The notes below the pieces were generated by a model. It was not told where the DNA came from. It did not search any database and saw only the letters and a program-made list of their open reading frames with translations. The position numbers were made by a program, and so were the translations under genes. DNA of 64,000 bases, taken from Spiro-02 sp034114085 (lineage in GTDB: Bacteria > Spirochaetota > Spirochaetia > Sphaerochaetales > Sphaerochaetaceae). Below are positions 7,656-15,485 of this stretch, in pieces (position 1 is the first letter of the stretch; each line of letters begins with the position of its first letter). The DNA is taken from positions 1-64,000 of the forward strand of contig JAXEWB010000045.1 of assembly GCA_034114085.1 (NCBI GenBank). The letters run 5' to 3'.

Positions 7656-7789
7656 CCGTGGCAACAACATGGCAACAAAAAATCAGATAGCCCGAACTAT
7701 CTGGATAATGAAAGCAATGTAAATATTCGGAGCTAAATCCAATAAGCAAAACTGTTTAGAACACACTTAACAGGAGCGAGTGGGAGTAG
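7656..7789 (+). repeat. Att-like repeat, right copy, with 13 bp core at 7777-7789
   Basis: It holds the paired repeat gtggcaac/atggcaac at 7658-7676, the 85-base block shared with the copy before thsA, and the core cgagtgggagtag that is also at 158-170. The order arm repeat, spacer, core is as expected for the right end of an element whose left arm repeat lies inside at 229-256. The core encodes Glu-Trp-Glu-stop in one frame, which is also how GMP synthase (guaA) ends. Confidence 0.6.
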
Positions 7790-7815
7790 CACACTATTCC
7801 CCAAAACCTGCATTT

Positions 7816-7838
7816 AAGCCCCGGAAACGGGGCTTTTT
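7816..7838 (+). terminator. Intrinsic terminator to the right of the att-like core
   Basis: Arms aagccccg and cggggctt close a GAAA loop and a T5 run follows. It lies just outside the putative right end and would be the original terminator of the gene whose 3' end was the integration target. Confidence 0.85.
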
Positions 7839-7842
7839 GTGT

Positions 7843-8270
7843 TTCTTGACTTGGTATTGACCCCTATAACTACAATTACTCTAATTGACGTCCATATATC
7901 CTGATTTCCGCAGTAAAAAATAAAAAAAGTGTCTGCAACTACCTTGTATGCAAGGAATTGTACAGACAAAAGCAAGCCCTGATATTGTAGTTTTTCCCGT
8001 CAATGGTCCTTGAGCATGTTGTTCAGTAACCTCAGCTGCTGCCTGGTGTAATGGATCTTCGTCATGTCGACTCCCGTGGCGATGCCTGTTGATGCAGCTT
8101 GTCATCATATACGACTGTATATGTCTCTCTCTTTATGCCCGAACCCCTTGTGCATAGAGAGGATTAAATCGAAAAACAACATTGATGTCTTGCAAGATAT
8201 CTTCATTTCATATCTCCGACGAAGTAGGTTGCGCATCACAGTGAGTGTATGTCACTGCGTATATATCAGA
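7843..8270. other. Non-coding stretch right of the island, one possible transposase tail
   Basis: I find no convincing gene. On the minus strand a frame ending at 8000 reads G-V-D-M-T-K-I-H-Y-T-R-Q-Q-L-R-L-L-N-N-M-L-K-D-H then stop (about 8000-8098). It looks like a C-terminal remnant of a larger protein, perhaps a transposase. The rest is AT-rich and holds a cagtga/tcactg inverted repeat at 8239-8257. Confidence 0.35.
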
Positions 8271-8309
8271 ATATATGTTGACATATATATTATAGTATAA
8301 TAATATAAT
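8271..8309 (+). promoter_or_regulatory. Promoter and operator-like palindrome of the mannoside operon
   Basis: TTGACA at 8278-8283 is followed by overlapping -10-like hexamers TATAAT at 8296-8301 and 8304-8309, with 12- and 20-base spacing. The -35 sits in a perfect palindrome, atatatgt-tg-acatatat (8271-8288). The GntR/UTRA regulator encoded at 14758 is the natural candidate to bind it. The pairing with the regulator is inferred. Confidence 0.55.
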
Positions 8310-8344
8310 GTTATAACATTTAAAAAGCCAACAAAGGGGACTCT

Positions 8345-9598
8345 ATGAAACGAAGTATCGCAATGTGCCTGATAGTATGTGTAGTACTCGGGGCATGCTT
8401 TGCCAATGGGCAGAATGAAGAGGCTGCGTCACCTGTCATGACGTTGGAATTCGCAAATGACAAAATGGGTGGTGTGGACTACTCAGTGCGTGCAAAGGTC
8501 GAGAAACAGGCGACCGAGACGACCGGCGTGCAAGTCAACATTACTGCTTCTCCTGATGTGGCGGCTTATCAGACGACCATCCAGCAAAGTATCAGGACTG
8601 CAAAAGCCCCAGGGTTGTTCACTTGGTGGGGTGGTTCTCAGCTGGGGACTCTCGTATCGAACGGCTTGGTCGAAGACCTGACTTCGGTTTGGGAAGATTT
8701 CTTGATTCCACAGGGTGTTGCGCCAGCCCTTGCCAAACCGTTTACTTTTGATGGAAAAATCTATGCCGTCCCATATAGCGTACCATATACTGCAGTATTC
8801 TATAACAAGGCTGCATTCGCACGGGCTGGCATTTCCTCCGAACCCCAGACCTTCACTGAATTCCTCTCTGCTTGTGATGCTCTGAAAGCTGCAGGCATCA
8901 CTCCAATCGTACTGAAGAATGATAGCTGGGCTGGCTTTCTCTGGTTCCAGCAGATCCTTGCATCATTCGACCCTGCTCTTTATTCAGGTGTCTGTGATGG
9001 AACGGTTGCATTCACTGATCCACAAGTGATTGAAGCCATGGATGCATGGAAATCCATGATTGACAAAGGCTATTTCTCCAAGACATTCGCATTTGCGGAT
9101 GTGAAGAAGAAAATGGCGATTGGGGAAATCGGCATGATGCTTGATACCACGACGCATATCAAATCATTGGTCAATGATTATGGCATGGTATCAGGTGAAG
9201 ACCTCGGAGTGTTCCAACTGCCATCCGCCACAGGAAAACGTTCTGCTGTGTTCTTTGAGGAGAACCCGATTTGCGTCGCGAAGGCGAGCGCGATGGAACC
9301 GGCTGCCATGAAGGCTCTTGAAACCTGGTATACGCAAGATCTGCAGGAATGTCTATATGATAGTTTTGGTGTAGTCGGCAATGGGTCAATCACAATCAGT
9401 GATCCAACATACAATGAAGTGTTGGGTTATACGACGCAGCCTGAGAACTATGAGGTATTGTACCGGTTCTATGAGAACGCGCCTGAGCCAGTACGGAACG
9501 TTGCCTTGGATGCATTCATGAAGTTCCAGATGGGCAATTCCACTGTGATGGAGATGCTGACGACATGTCAGAAAGCGTCTGACGCATATTGGAAGTGA
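8345..9598 (+). CDS. CUT1 sugar ABC transporter, substrate-binding lipoprotein
   Basis: The 417-residue protein starts with a lipoprotein signal whose lipobox L-G-A-C gives Cys18 as the lipid anchor, then the long bilobal fold of family 1 extracellular sugar-binding proteins. Typical landmarks are the hinge region Y-A-V-P-Y-S-V-P-Y-T-A-V-F-Y-N-K and the M-M-L-D-T-T segment in the second half. It begins an operon with two permeases, a GH38 alpha-mannosidase and a kinase, so the ligand is probably a mannose-containing oligosaccharide. ATG 8345 has a gggga site. A 10 bp perfect stem-loop follows the gene. Confidence 0.9.
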   Translation: MKRSIAMCLIVCVVLGACFANGQNEEAASPVMTLEFANDKMGGVDYSVRAKVEKQATETTGVQVNITASPDVAAYQTTIQQSIRTAKAPGLFTWWGGSQLGTLVSNGLVEDLTSVWEDFLIPQGVAPALAKPFTFDGKIYAVPYSVPYTAVFYNKAAFARAGISSEPQTFTEFLSACDALKAAGITPIVLKNDSWAGFLWFQQILASFDPALYSGVCDGTVAFTDPQVIEAMDAWKSMIDKGYFSKTFAFADVKKKMAIGEIGMMLDTTTHIKSLVNDYGMVSGEDLGVFQLPSATGKRSAVFFEENPICVAKASAMEPAAMKALETWYTQDLQECLYDSFGVVGNGSITISDPTYNEVLGYTTQPENYEVLYRFYENAPEPVRNVALDAFMKFQMGNSTVMEMLTTCQKASDAYWK

Positions 9599-9608
9599 TT
9601 GGAATGGA

Positions 9609-9634
9609 CCAGGATGCCGCAACTGGCATCCTGG
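9609..9634 (+). promoter_or_regulatory. Stem-loop between binding protein and permease genes
   Basis: ccaggatgcc and ggcatcctgg form a perfect 10 bp stem around gcaact. No T run follows, so it is more likely an mRNA-stabilising processing element or weak attenuator than a terminator. It would favour expression of the binding protein over the permeases. Confidence 0.6.
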
Positions 9635-9662
9635 GCATATACATCATTTGTGATGGAGTAAT

Positions 9663-10523
9663 ATGAAAACCCGAACAATCAACAAGGATTATCTCTATAT
9701 CCTGCCAGCAGTATGCTTCGTAGGCATCTTCTTCATTTCCTCGATTATATTCACCATATATATCAGTTTCTTTGAATGGGACGGGTTTTCTGCCATGCAT
9801 TTCGCTGGATTGAAGAATTATCTGGATTTGTTCCGTGATGAGAATTTCCGCATCTCGATGATCAATACGGTGGTCTGGGTCTTGGGCTCATTGGTCGTCA
9901 CCATGCTGTTCCCATTGGTTCTTGCCATAGGAATGACGAACTCATATGGATTGACAATATACAAGAATATCCTCTATTTCCCAAAGGCATTCTCCTTGAC
10001 TGTGGGAGGAATGATTATTTCTGTCTTGTTGTCGACATCAGGGATCCCTATGGTCGCGAAATGGCTGGGAAGACCAGACTTGGTCTTTGACTGGCTGTCC
10101 ATTCCATATGTCAATACATTGCTCATGATTCTCATGACAGCGTGGCAAGGCATAGGATTGAATCTGCTGTTGTTCATAGGTGGGTTGAAATCCATTGATG
10201 AAAGTCCTGTGGAAGCTGCAATGATTGATGGTGTCGGGAACGTCAGAATATATACACGGATCATCCTTCCGATGCTCAAGCCGACGATCATCATCGTGTT
10301 CATCATGTCGATGGTCAATAGTTTCAAGGTGTTCGACAGCATATGGATCATGACAAAAGGAGGGCCATACAGGACCTCTGAGACATTGGCCTTGACCATG
10401 TACGTCGAATCATTCATCTATGGCAAACTGGGGTCAGGTGCAGCCGTGGCTGTGGTGCTGTCACTGATTGTCCTTGCCTTGTCCTACGTCAATCTCCGCG
10501 GTTCATTCAAGGAAGAGAGGTAG
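9663..10523 (+). CDS. CUT1 sugar ABC transporter permease, LacF/UgpA type
   Basis: The 286-residue protein has six predicted membrane helices. The cytoplasmic EAA loop near residues 181-200 reads S-P-V-E-A-A-M-I-D-G-V-G, followed by I-L-P-M-L-K-P, the signature that contacts the ATPase. It pairs with the next permease and the lipoprotein upstream. The operon has no ATPase gene; the MsmK-like protein encoded at 30331-31425 probably energises it. Confidence 0.92.
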   Translation: MKTRTINKDYLYILPAVCFVGIFFISSIIFTIYISFFEWDGFSAMHFAGLKNYLDLFRDENFRISMINTVVWVLGSLVVTMLFPLVLAIGMTNSYGLTIYKNILYFPKAFSLTVGGMIISVLLSTSGIPMVAKWLGRPDLVFDWLSIPYVNTLLMILMTAWQGIGLNLLLFIGGLKSIDESPVEAAMIDGVGNVRIYTRIILPMLKPTIIIVFIMSMVNSFKVFDSIWIMTKGGPYRTSETLALTMYVESFIYGKLGSGAAVAVVLSLIVLALSYVNLRGSFKEER

Positions 10524-10527
10524 CCAT

Positions 10528-11349
10528 ATGCATATACAGAAGAAACCTGCACGGATCATCAATACCATCCTCCTTGGCATCCTTGCCGTGATTTGGATTT
10601 TACCGGTGTTCTTTGTGATTACAAACCTGTTCAAGACGCGTCAGGAATACAACCTGGGAAGCTTCTGGGCATGGCCGACATCAAATATGTTCATGGCAAA
10701 TTACCATCAGCTGCTCAATGGAATGCCCATCTTCACCAGTATGCTCAATGGCCTGCTCTATTCGCTGTGTGGTGCCTGCCTTTCGGTAATCATCGGAGTA
10801 CTTGCCGGATATGGCATTGCAAACCTGAAGATCAGGCACAAGGCGTTCTGGTTCTTCTTCATCTATGCTGGCAATATATTTCCCTTCCAATTGTATCTGA
10901 TTCCGACATACAAGATGTATTTGACGACTGGACTCTATGATTCCCGTCTGGGGCTGATCCTGTTCTATACAGCGATCTGTATTCCATTCGTCATGTTTGT
11001 CATGCGCAACAACTTTTTGAGCATCAACAAGGAAATCTGTGAATCAGCGAAGATTGAAGGAGCTACAGACTTTCAGGTCCTCTGCAAATTGTTGCTTCCG
11101 ATGACACAATCTGCCATGGCAGTCATTTTCCTGACCCAGTTCTCATGGTGTTGGAATGATTTGCTTTTTGGCCTGACGCTGATCAAATCTGAAACAATCC
11201 AGACGATCATGCCATTGATATCCATGATGGACAAGGCGAACGCTCCCGTTGTGTTCATGGTCTGCATCATCGTCTCAATCCCGACGTTGTTCATGTTCTT
11301 CCTGCTTCAGAAGAATACTGAGACAGGGTTGGTATATACCTCAAAATAA
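10528..11349 (+). CDS. CUT1 sugar ABC transporter permease, LacG/UgpE type
   Basis: The 273-residue protein begins at ATG 10528, four bases after the previous stop and behind gaagagagg. A longer frame from 10468 would overlap the previous gene without reason. The EAA loop reads E-S-A-K-I-E-G-A-T-D-F-Q, then L-L-P-M-T-Q-S, the usual form in the second CUT1 permease. Six membrane helices are apparent. It works with the upstream permease as a heterodimer. Confidence 0.92.
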   Translation: MHIQKKPARIINTILLGILAVIWILPVFFVITNLFKTRQEYNLGSFWAWPTSNMFMANYHQLLNGMPIFTSMLNGLLYSLCGACLSVIIGVLAGYGIANLKIRHKAFWFFFIYAGNIFPFQLYLIPTYKMYLTTGLYDSRLGLILFYTAICIPFVMFVMRNNFLSINKEICESAKIEGATDFQVLCKLLLPMTQSAMAVIFLTQFSWCWNDLLFGLTLIKSETIQTIMPLISMMDKANAPVVFMVCIIVSIPTLFMFFLLQKNTETGLVYTSK

Positions 11350-11367
11350 CTTCTTAGGAGTTGCATA

Positions 11368-13824
11368 ATGAAAAAATGGAAGATTTTTGTGATACATCAT
11401 TCACATACTGACATCGGCTATACAGAACGTCAGGAGCGAATTGTCCGGTATCATTATGAATATATCAGGCAAGCCATCGATATCCTCAACCGTATCCATG
11501 GGGGAGAACTCAATGGATGTGAAGGTTTCAAATGGCAATGTGAGAACTATTGGCAAGTCGAGAATTTCTATCGTTTCGCTTCACAATCCTATCAGAAGGA
11601 TTTTGAGAAATATGTGCATTCAGGAGAAATCGGTATTTCTGGCAATTATCTGAACTTGACTGAACTTGTGGACTATGAGACGCTCGATTCTCGATTACAC
11701 CGTATGCGTGATTATGGATCTTCCATCAATCATTCCATTGAGTGCGGGATGAGCGCTGACATCAATGGGTTTGCATGGGGATATGCTGACGCACTCTATG
11801 ACAACGGTATCCGTAATTTCTATTCCGCCCTGCATCCGCATCATGGGATGTTTCCACTCTATCAAAAGGTCATGCCGTTCTGGTGGGAGACACCCAAAGG
11901 CAATCGACTGCTGGTATGGAATGGGGAGCATTATCATTTTGGAAATGAATTGTTCCTCGCCCCATATGCAGGAGCATCCTATATGATCCTTGATGATGAA
12001 CATGCAGCTTTTTCCCAACATATGTTGCTGCAGAAGGATCGGGAAGATACGATTGCCCAAGAATCACGTATCTGCCAAAAACGGCTTGAACGTTTTCTGG
12101 AGAACCTGGAGGATGAATCGTATCCGTATGATTTCATCCCGGTCTTGGTCTCAGGAGCATTGACTGACAATGCCTTTCCAAGTGAGGGGCTTGCCCAACG
12201 CATCAATTGGATGAACAAACACCTTGAAGGCGATATTGAACTGAAGCTTTCCACATTGGATGATTTCTTCGCCCATGTCCACGATGCATGTGCCGATATC
12301 CCTGTATACAGTGGGGATTGGCCAGATTGGTGGGCCGACGGCGTCGGTTCAACCCCTATGGCAACCAAAACAATCCGCAGCGCACAAAGGAAAGCTTCGC
12401 TATGCGAAAAACTGGACGCAGGTTGTGTTTTGGGTGATCCTCTGCGCATGGAAGAGGCTCGGCAGAACATCATGATGTATAGTGAACATACATGGGGTTA
12501 TTCCTCTTCTGTCGTGGAGCCTTGGGATACACTGGTAGGTGACCTGGATCTGCGCAAGACGGCATATGCGGTCAATGCTGATGTGCAGGTTTCCAAAAAC
12601 TTGGATGAAATACTGGCACAGAAGGGGGAATGTGCCATCAGATACCAACGTCCACAACGTTTCAAGGTCATCAACCCCCATGATATCCGGCAGACAATGA
12701 AAGTATACCTCTATGTGGAGCTCTGGGAATATCTTGATGGTGTGCAATTTTGGGAAGGGACGCAGTTTGAAGTATATGATGAAGCCACATCACAGGTCCT
12801 GGACCATCAGCTTACGAAAATCTCACGTGCATACCAGATTGAGGTCCTGCAGGATCTGCAGCCACATGAGGAGCGTACCCTTGCCATACGCGCCAAAACG
12901 AATGGGATATCCTATACGGTCAAGAGTCATCCTCATGTTGGTGCTGACAGGATCATGGATATCGTGCAACCTGGTGTATATGAAGTCAACACACATATCA
13001 TTGAAACTGATTGGATGCGCATTGAATGTGATCAACAGAAAGGTATCGTCAGCATCATTGACAAACAGACTGGCAATGATATCATCCATCCGCAGGCGAT
13101 ACATGCGCCGTTCAGTGCCGTCTATGAATATACCGACATGCATGGACAGCCGATTGATACCCGACGCAAGATGGGGCGTAATCGCAAGAATGAAGAGACC
13201 CGACGTTATGATAGTGTGCTGCGGAACATCACATTGGTGGACAATGGCCCTGTATTCGCATCCTTGCTGCTTGACTATGAGTTGGAGGGATCCAAGTTCT
13301 ATAGCGTCCAATTGAAGGTCTATAAACATATCAGTCAGATTGAAGCCATGGTTCGCATACATAAGGAAAGTGTCTGGGATCCGGAAAACCTGTATGTTTC
13401 ACTTCCCTTCTGCAGTGGAACTGACCATGGGCAACTTTTCATCGACAAGACAGGTTGCATCATGAGACCGGGGATTGACCAACTGCCAGGATCGAACAAG
13501 GAATTCTATCTGCTCCAGAACGGGATGGTCTGGTCAGATGACGTTCGCACCTTGATCCTCGCAATCAAGGACACTCCGTTGGTGACACTCGGGCCGCTTG
13601 CTTCAAAACCAATCCGGCTGTGTACAGCACATGAACCGGAATTCAACCGTCAACCTGCATATTGCTGGGTGATGAACAACTTTTGGGAAACCAATTTCCG
13701 CGTTGATCTGTCCGGCTTCTATGAATTCGCGTTTACGCTGCGTATGTATGATGCATTGGAACCGAGGGATGCGTTCGCTTGTTGTGAAGCCTTGAACCAA
13801 GGATTGTTGGGATTCTATATCTGA
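11368..13824 (+). CDS. Glycoside hydrolase family 38 alpha-mannosidase
   Basis: The 818-residue protein has the GH38 zinc motif H-S-H-T-D at residues 11-15 (His13 and Asp15 bind zinc). The catalytic nucleophile Asp131 lies in M-S-A-D-I-N-G-F-A-W. The C-terminal half is the beta-sandwich region of the family. There is no signal peptide, so it cleaves imported alpha-mannosides in the cytoplasm and releases mannose. A kinase and a mannose-6-phosphate-isomerase-like protein follow, which fits a pathway to fructose 6-phosphate. Family members differ in linkage preference (alpha-1,2, 1,3 or 1,6), and the sequence alone does not settle it. Confidence 0.88.
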   Translation: MKKWKIFVIHHSHTDIGYTERQERIVRYHYEYIRQAIDILNRIHGGELNGCEGFKWQCENYWQVENFYRFASQSYQKDFEKYVHSGEIGISGNYLNLTELVDYETLDSRLHRMRDYGSSINHSIECGMSADINGFAWGYADALYDNGIRNFYSALHPHHGMFPLYQKVMPFWWETPKGNRLLVWNGEHYHFGNELFLAPYAGASYMILDDEHAAFSQHMLLQKDREDTIAQESRICQKRLERFLENLEDESYPYDFIPVLVSGALTDNAFPSEGLAQRINWMNKHLEGDIELKLSTLDDFFAHVHDACADIPVYSGDWPDWWADGVGSTPMATKTIRSAQRKASLCEKLDAGCVLGDPLRMEEARQNIMMYSEHTWGYSSSVVEPWDTLVGDLDLRKTAYAVNADVQVSKNLDEILAQKGECAIRYQRPQRFKVINPHDIRQTMKVYLYVELWEYLDGVQFWEGTQFEVYDEATSQVLDHQLTKISRAYQIEVLQDLQPHEERTLAIRAKTNGISYTVKSHPHVGADRIMDIVQPGVYEVNTHIIETDWMRIECDQQKGIVSIIDKQTGNDIIHPQAIHAPFSAVYEYTDMHGQPIDTRRKMGRNRKNEETRRYDSVLRNITLVDNGPVFASLLLDYELEGSKFYSVQLKVYKHISQIEAMVRIHKESVWDPENLYVSLPFCSGTDHGQLFIDKTGCIMRPGIDQLPGSNKEFYLLQNGMVWSDDVRTLILAIKDTPLVTLGPLASKPIRLCTAHEPEFNRQPAYCWVMNNFWETNFRVDLSGFYEFAFTLRMYDALEPRDAFACCEALNQGLLGFYI

Positions 13825-13835
13825 GAGGGATGAAT

Positions 13836-14768
13836 ATGGAGTATTGCATTGTACTGGATGTCGGGGGAACCGTCATCAAATCATGTTCAATGGAATCTGG
13901 AAGTGATGCCGTACCGGTCATTTCATATCATGATTCAATGTCAGGTTCCTGTGCACACGATATCATGGTCAACTTGGCTTCAATCATCACCACTGAATGG
14001 AAGTCCAGGCCTCTTTCAGACCAATTGACTAGAATATCGGTGGCATTTCCAGGGCCGTTTGATTATCCGCATGGCATAAGCCTCATCAAGGGATTGGAGA
14101 AGTATGACGCCATCTTCGGCATGTCGATTCCAGATTCTGTCCATGCCTTGTTGTTGGAGATGACCGGATCGGTCGAGTTGTCCAATGTTCCGATGGTGTT
14201 CATGCATGATGTCGACGCTTTTGCAATTGGGATGCATACTCATGTCCTGGAATCCAGACCGGGAAGAATCCTATATCTTGCTTTGGGAACTGGAGCTGGC
14301 TCAGCATTCATGGTCGACGGAATGATTGTGGATGCACCATATCCGGGTGTCCCGATGGATGGCTGGATATATCCATTGCCGTTCAAGGATTCCTGCATCG
14401 ATGAGTATCTGTCGGCAAGAGGTCAGTCGGCGATATGCAAGCGTGTCTTTGGACATGATGTTCCGGGAAAGGAGCTGGATGGACTTGCAAGGAATGGCGA
14501 TGTCCGTGCGTTGGAGGTTTTCTCAATGTTCGGAAAGGATGTACTGGAAGCCGTTGGACCAATCCTCAACGATTTCCAGCCGGACTGTTTGGTTATGGGC
14601 GGCCAGATATCAAAATCATATTCCCTTTTTGGAGTGGATTTGCAGAATCTATGTGACATGCGCGGGATTGAGAGTATACTTGAATATGATACTTCATTGA
14701 GAATCATCCAAGGGCTAGCAGTGGGGAAAAGGATATGTATCGGGAAGGAGGTCATCCATGCTCAATAG
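13836..14768 (+). CDS. ROK-family sugar kinase
   Basis: The 310-residue protein starts at ATG 13836, six bases behind gaggg; an ATG at 13830 is too close to that site. The N terminus V-L-D-V-G-G-T-V-I-K-S is the ATP-phosphate loop of ROK proteins, and L-A-L-G-T-G-A-G-S-A-F-M is the second sugar/ATP motif. The Cys-rich zinc motif of classical ROK glucokinases is not seen. No DNA-binding domain is present, so it acts as an enzyme. Context suggests it phosphorylates mannose freed by the GH38 enzyme. It overlaps the next gene by 11 bases. Confidence 0.82.
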   Translation: MEYCIVLDVGGTVIKSCSMESGSDAVPVISYHDSMSGSCAHDIMVNLASIITTEWKSRPLSDQLTRISVAFPGPFDYPHGISLIKGLEKYDAIFGMSIPDSVHALLLEMTGSVELSNVPMVFMHDVDAFAIGMHTHVLESRPGRILYLALGTGAGSAFMVDGMIVDAPYPGVPMDGWIYPLPFKDSCIDEYLSARGQSAICKRVFGHDVPGKELDGLARNGDVRALEVFSMFGKDVLEAVGPILNDFQPDCLVMGGQISKSYSLFGVDLQNLCDMRGIESILEYDTSLRIIQGLAVGKRICIGKEVIHAQ

Positions 14769-15477
14769 GTCACGTGGAGCCATGCCGCTCTACCAACAGT
14801 TGAAAATGATCTTGAAAGATCAGATTGAACAAGGAGAATACCAAAATGGAGACATTCTTCCAGCGGAATCCCGGTTGATGAACCAATATGAAGTAAGTCG
14901 GATTACAGTCCGCCAGGCCCTTGGTGATTTGACGAATGAAGGATATGTCGTCGGGAAGCCCGGGATTGGGACGGTCGTGGTCTTTGAGAAGATCAACGAG
15001 AGGCTCAAATCAATCAAAAGTTTTTCAGAAGAAATGGCCCAACATGGCATAATCATGTCTACGGAATTATGTGAAATGTCCATGATTTCTGCAAACAAGC
15101 TTATCGCGACAAAATTATGTATCGATGAAGAATCATCCTGTTTCCATCTTGTCAGGATCCGCAGTGCGAAAGGCTTGCCTATGGTCTATTCCCACACATA
15201 TATCCCATCGAGCTGGAATCTCCCTCTTGATGCATCCTTATATCGTGATTCTTTATACAAATATCTGACTGACACGATGGGAATCGTCGTGGCGAAGGCA
15301 ACGGATACATTGGAGGCGGTCCTCGCGGAAGAAGATATATCCAGGTGCCTCAAAATAGAGGAGGGGATGCCGGTTTTCAAGAGAAGCCGTGCAAGCGTCG
15401 ACCCGACAGGACGACCGATTGAATTTACAATCTGTTATTACCCTGGGGATAAATATAAATACTCTGTAGAACTATAG
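14758..15477 (+). CDS. GntR-family (HutC/UTRA) transcriptional regulator
   Basis: The 239-residue protein has a winged helix-turn-helix at about residues 10-75 (P-L-Y-Q-Q-L-K, D-I-L-P-A-E-S-R-L, S-R-I-T-V-R-Q-A-L). A UTRA ligand-binding domain follows from about 95, ending in a typical P-I-E-F-T-I-C-Y-Y-P-G-D segment. It lies inside the mannoside operon and overlaps the kinase gene, so it probably represses this operon and responds to a phosphorylated sugar. The palindrome at 8271-8288 is a candidate site. Confidence 0.88.
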   Translation: MLNRSRGAMPLYQQLKMILKDQIEQGEYQNGDILPAESRLMNQYEVSRITVRQALGDLTNEGYVVGKPGIGTVVVFEKINERLKSIKSFSEEMAQHGIIMSTELCEMSMISANKLIATKLCIDEESSCFHLVRIRSAKGLPMVYSHTYIPSSWNLPLDASLYRDSLYKYLTDTMGIVVAKATDTLEAVLAEEDISRCLKIEEGMPVFKRSRASVDPTGRPIEFTICYYPGDKYKYSVEL

Positions 15478-15485
15478 GAATTCAA

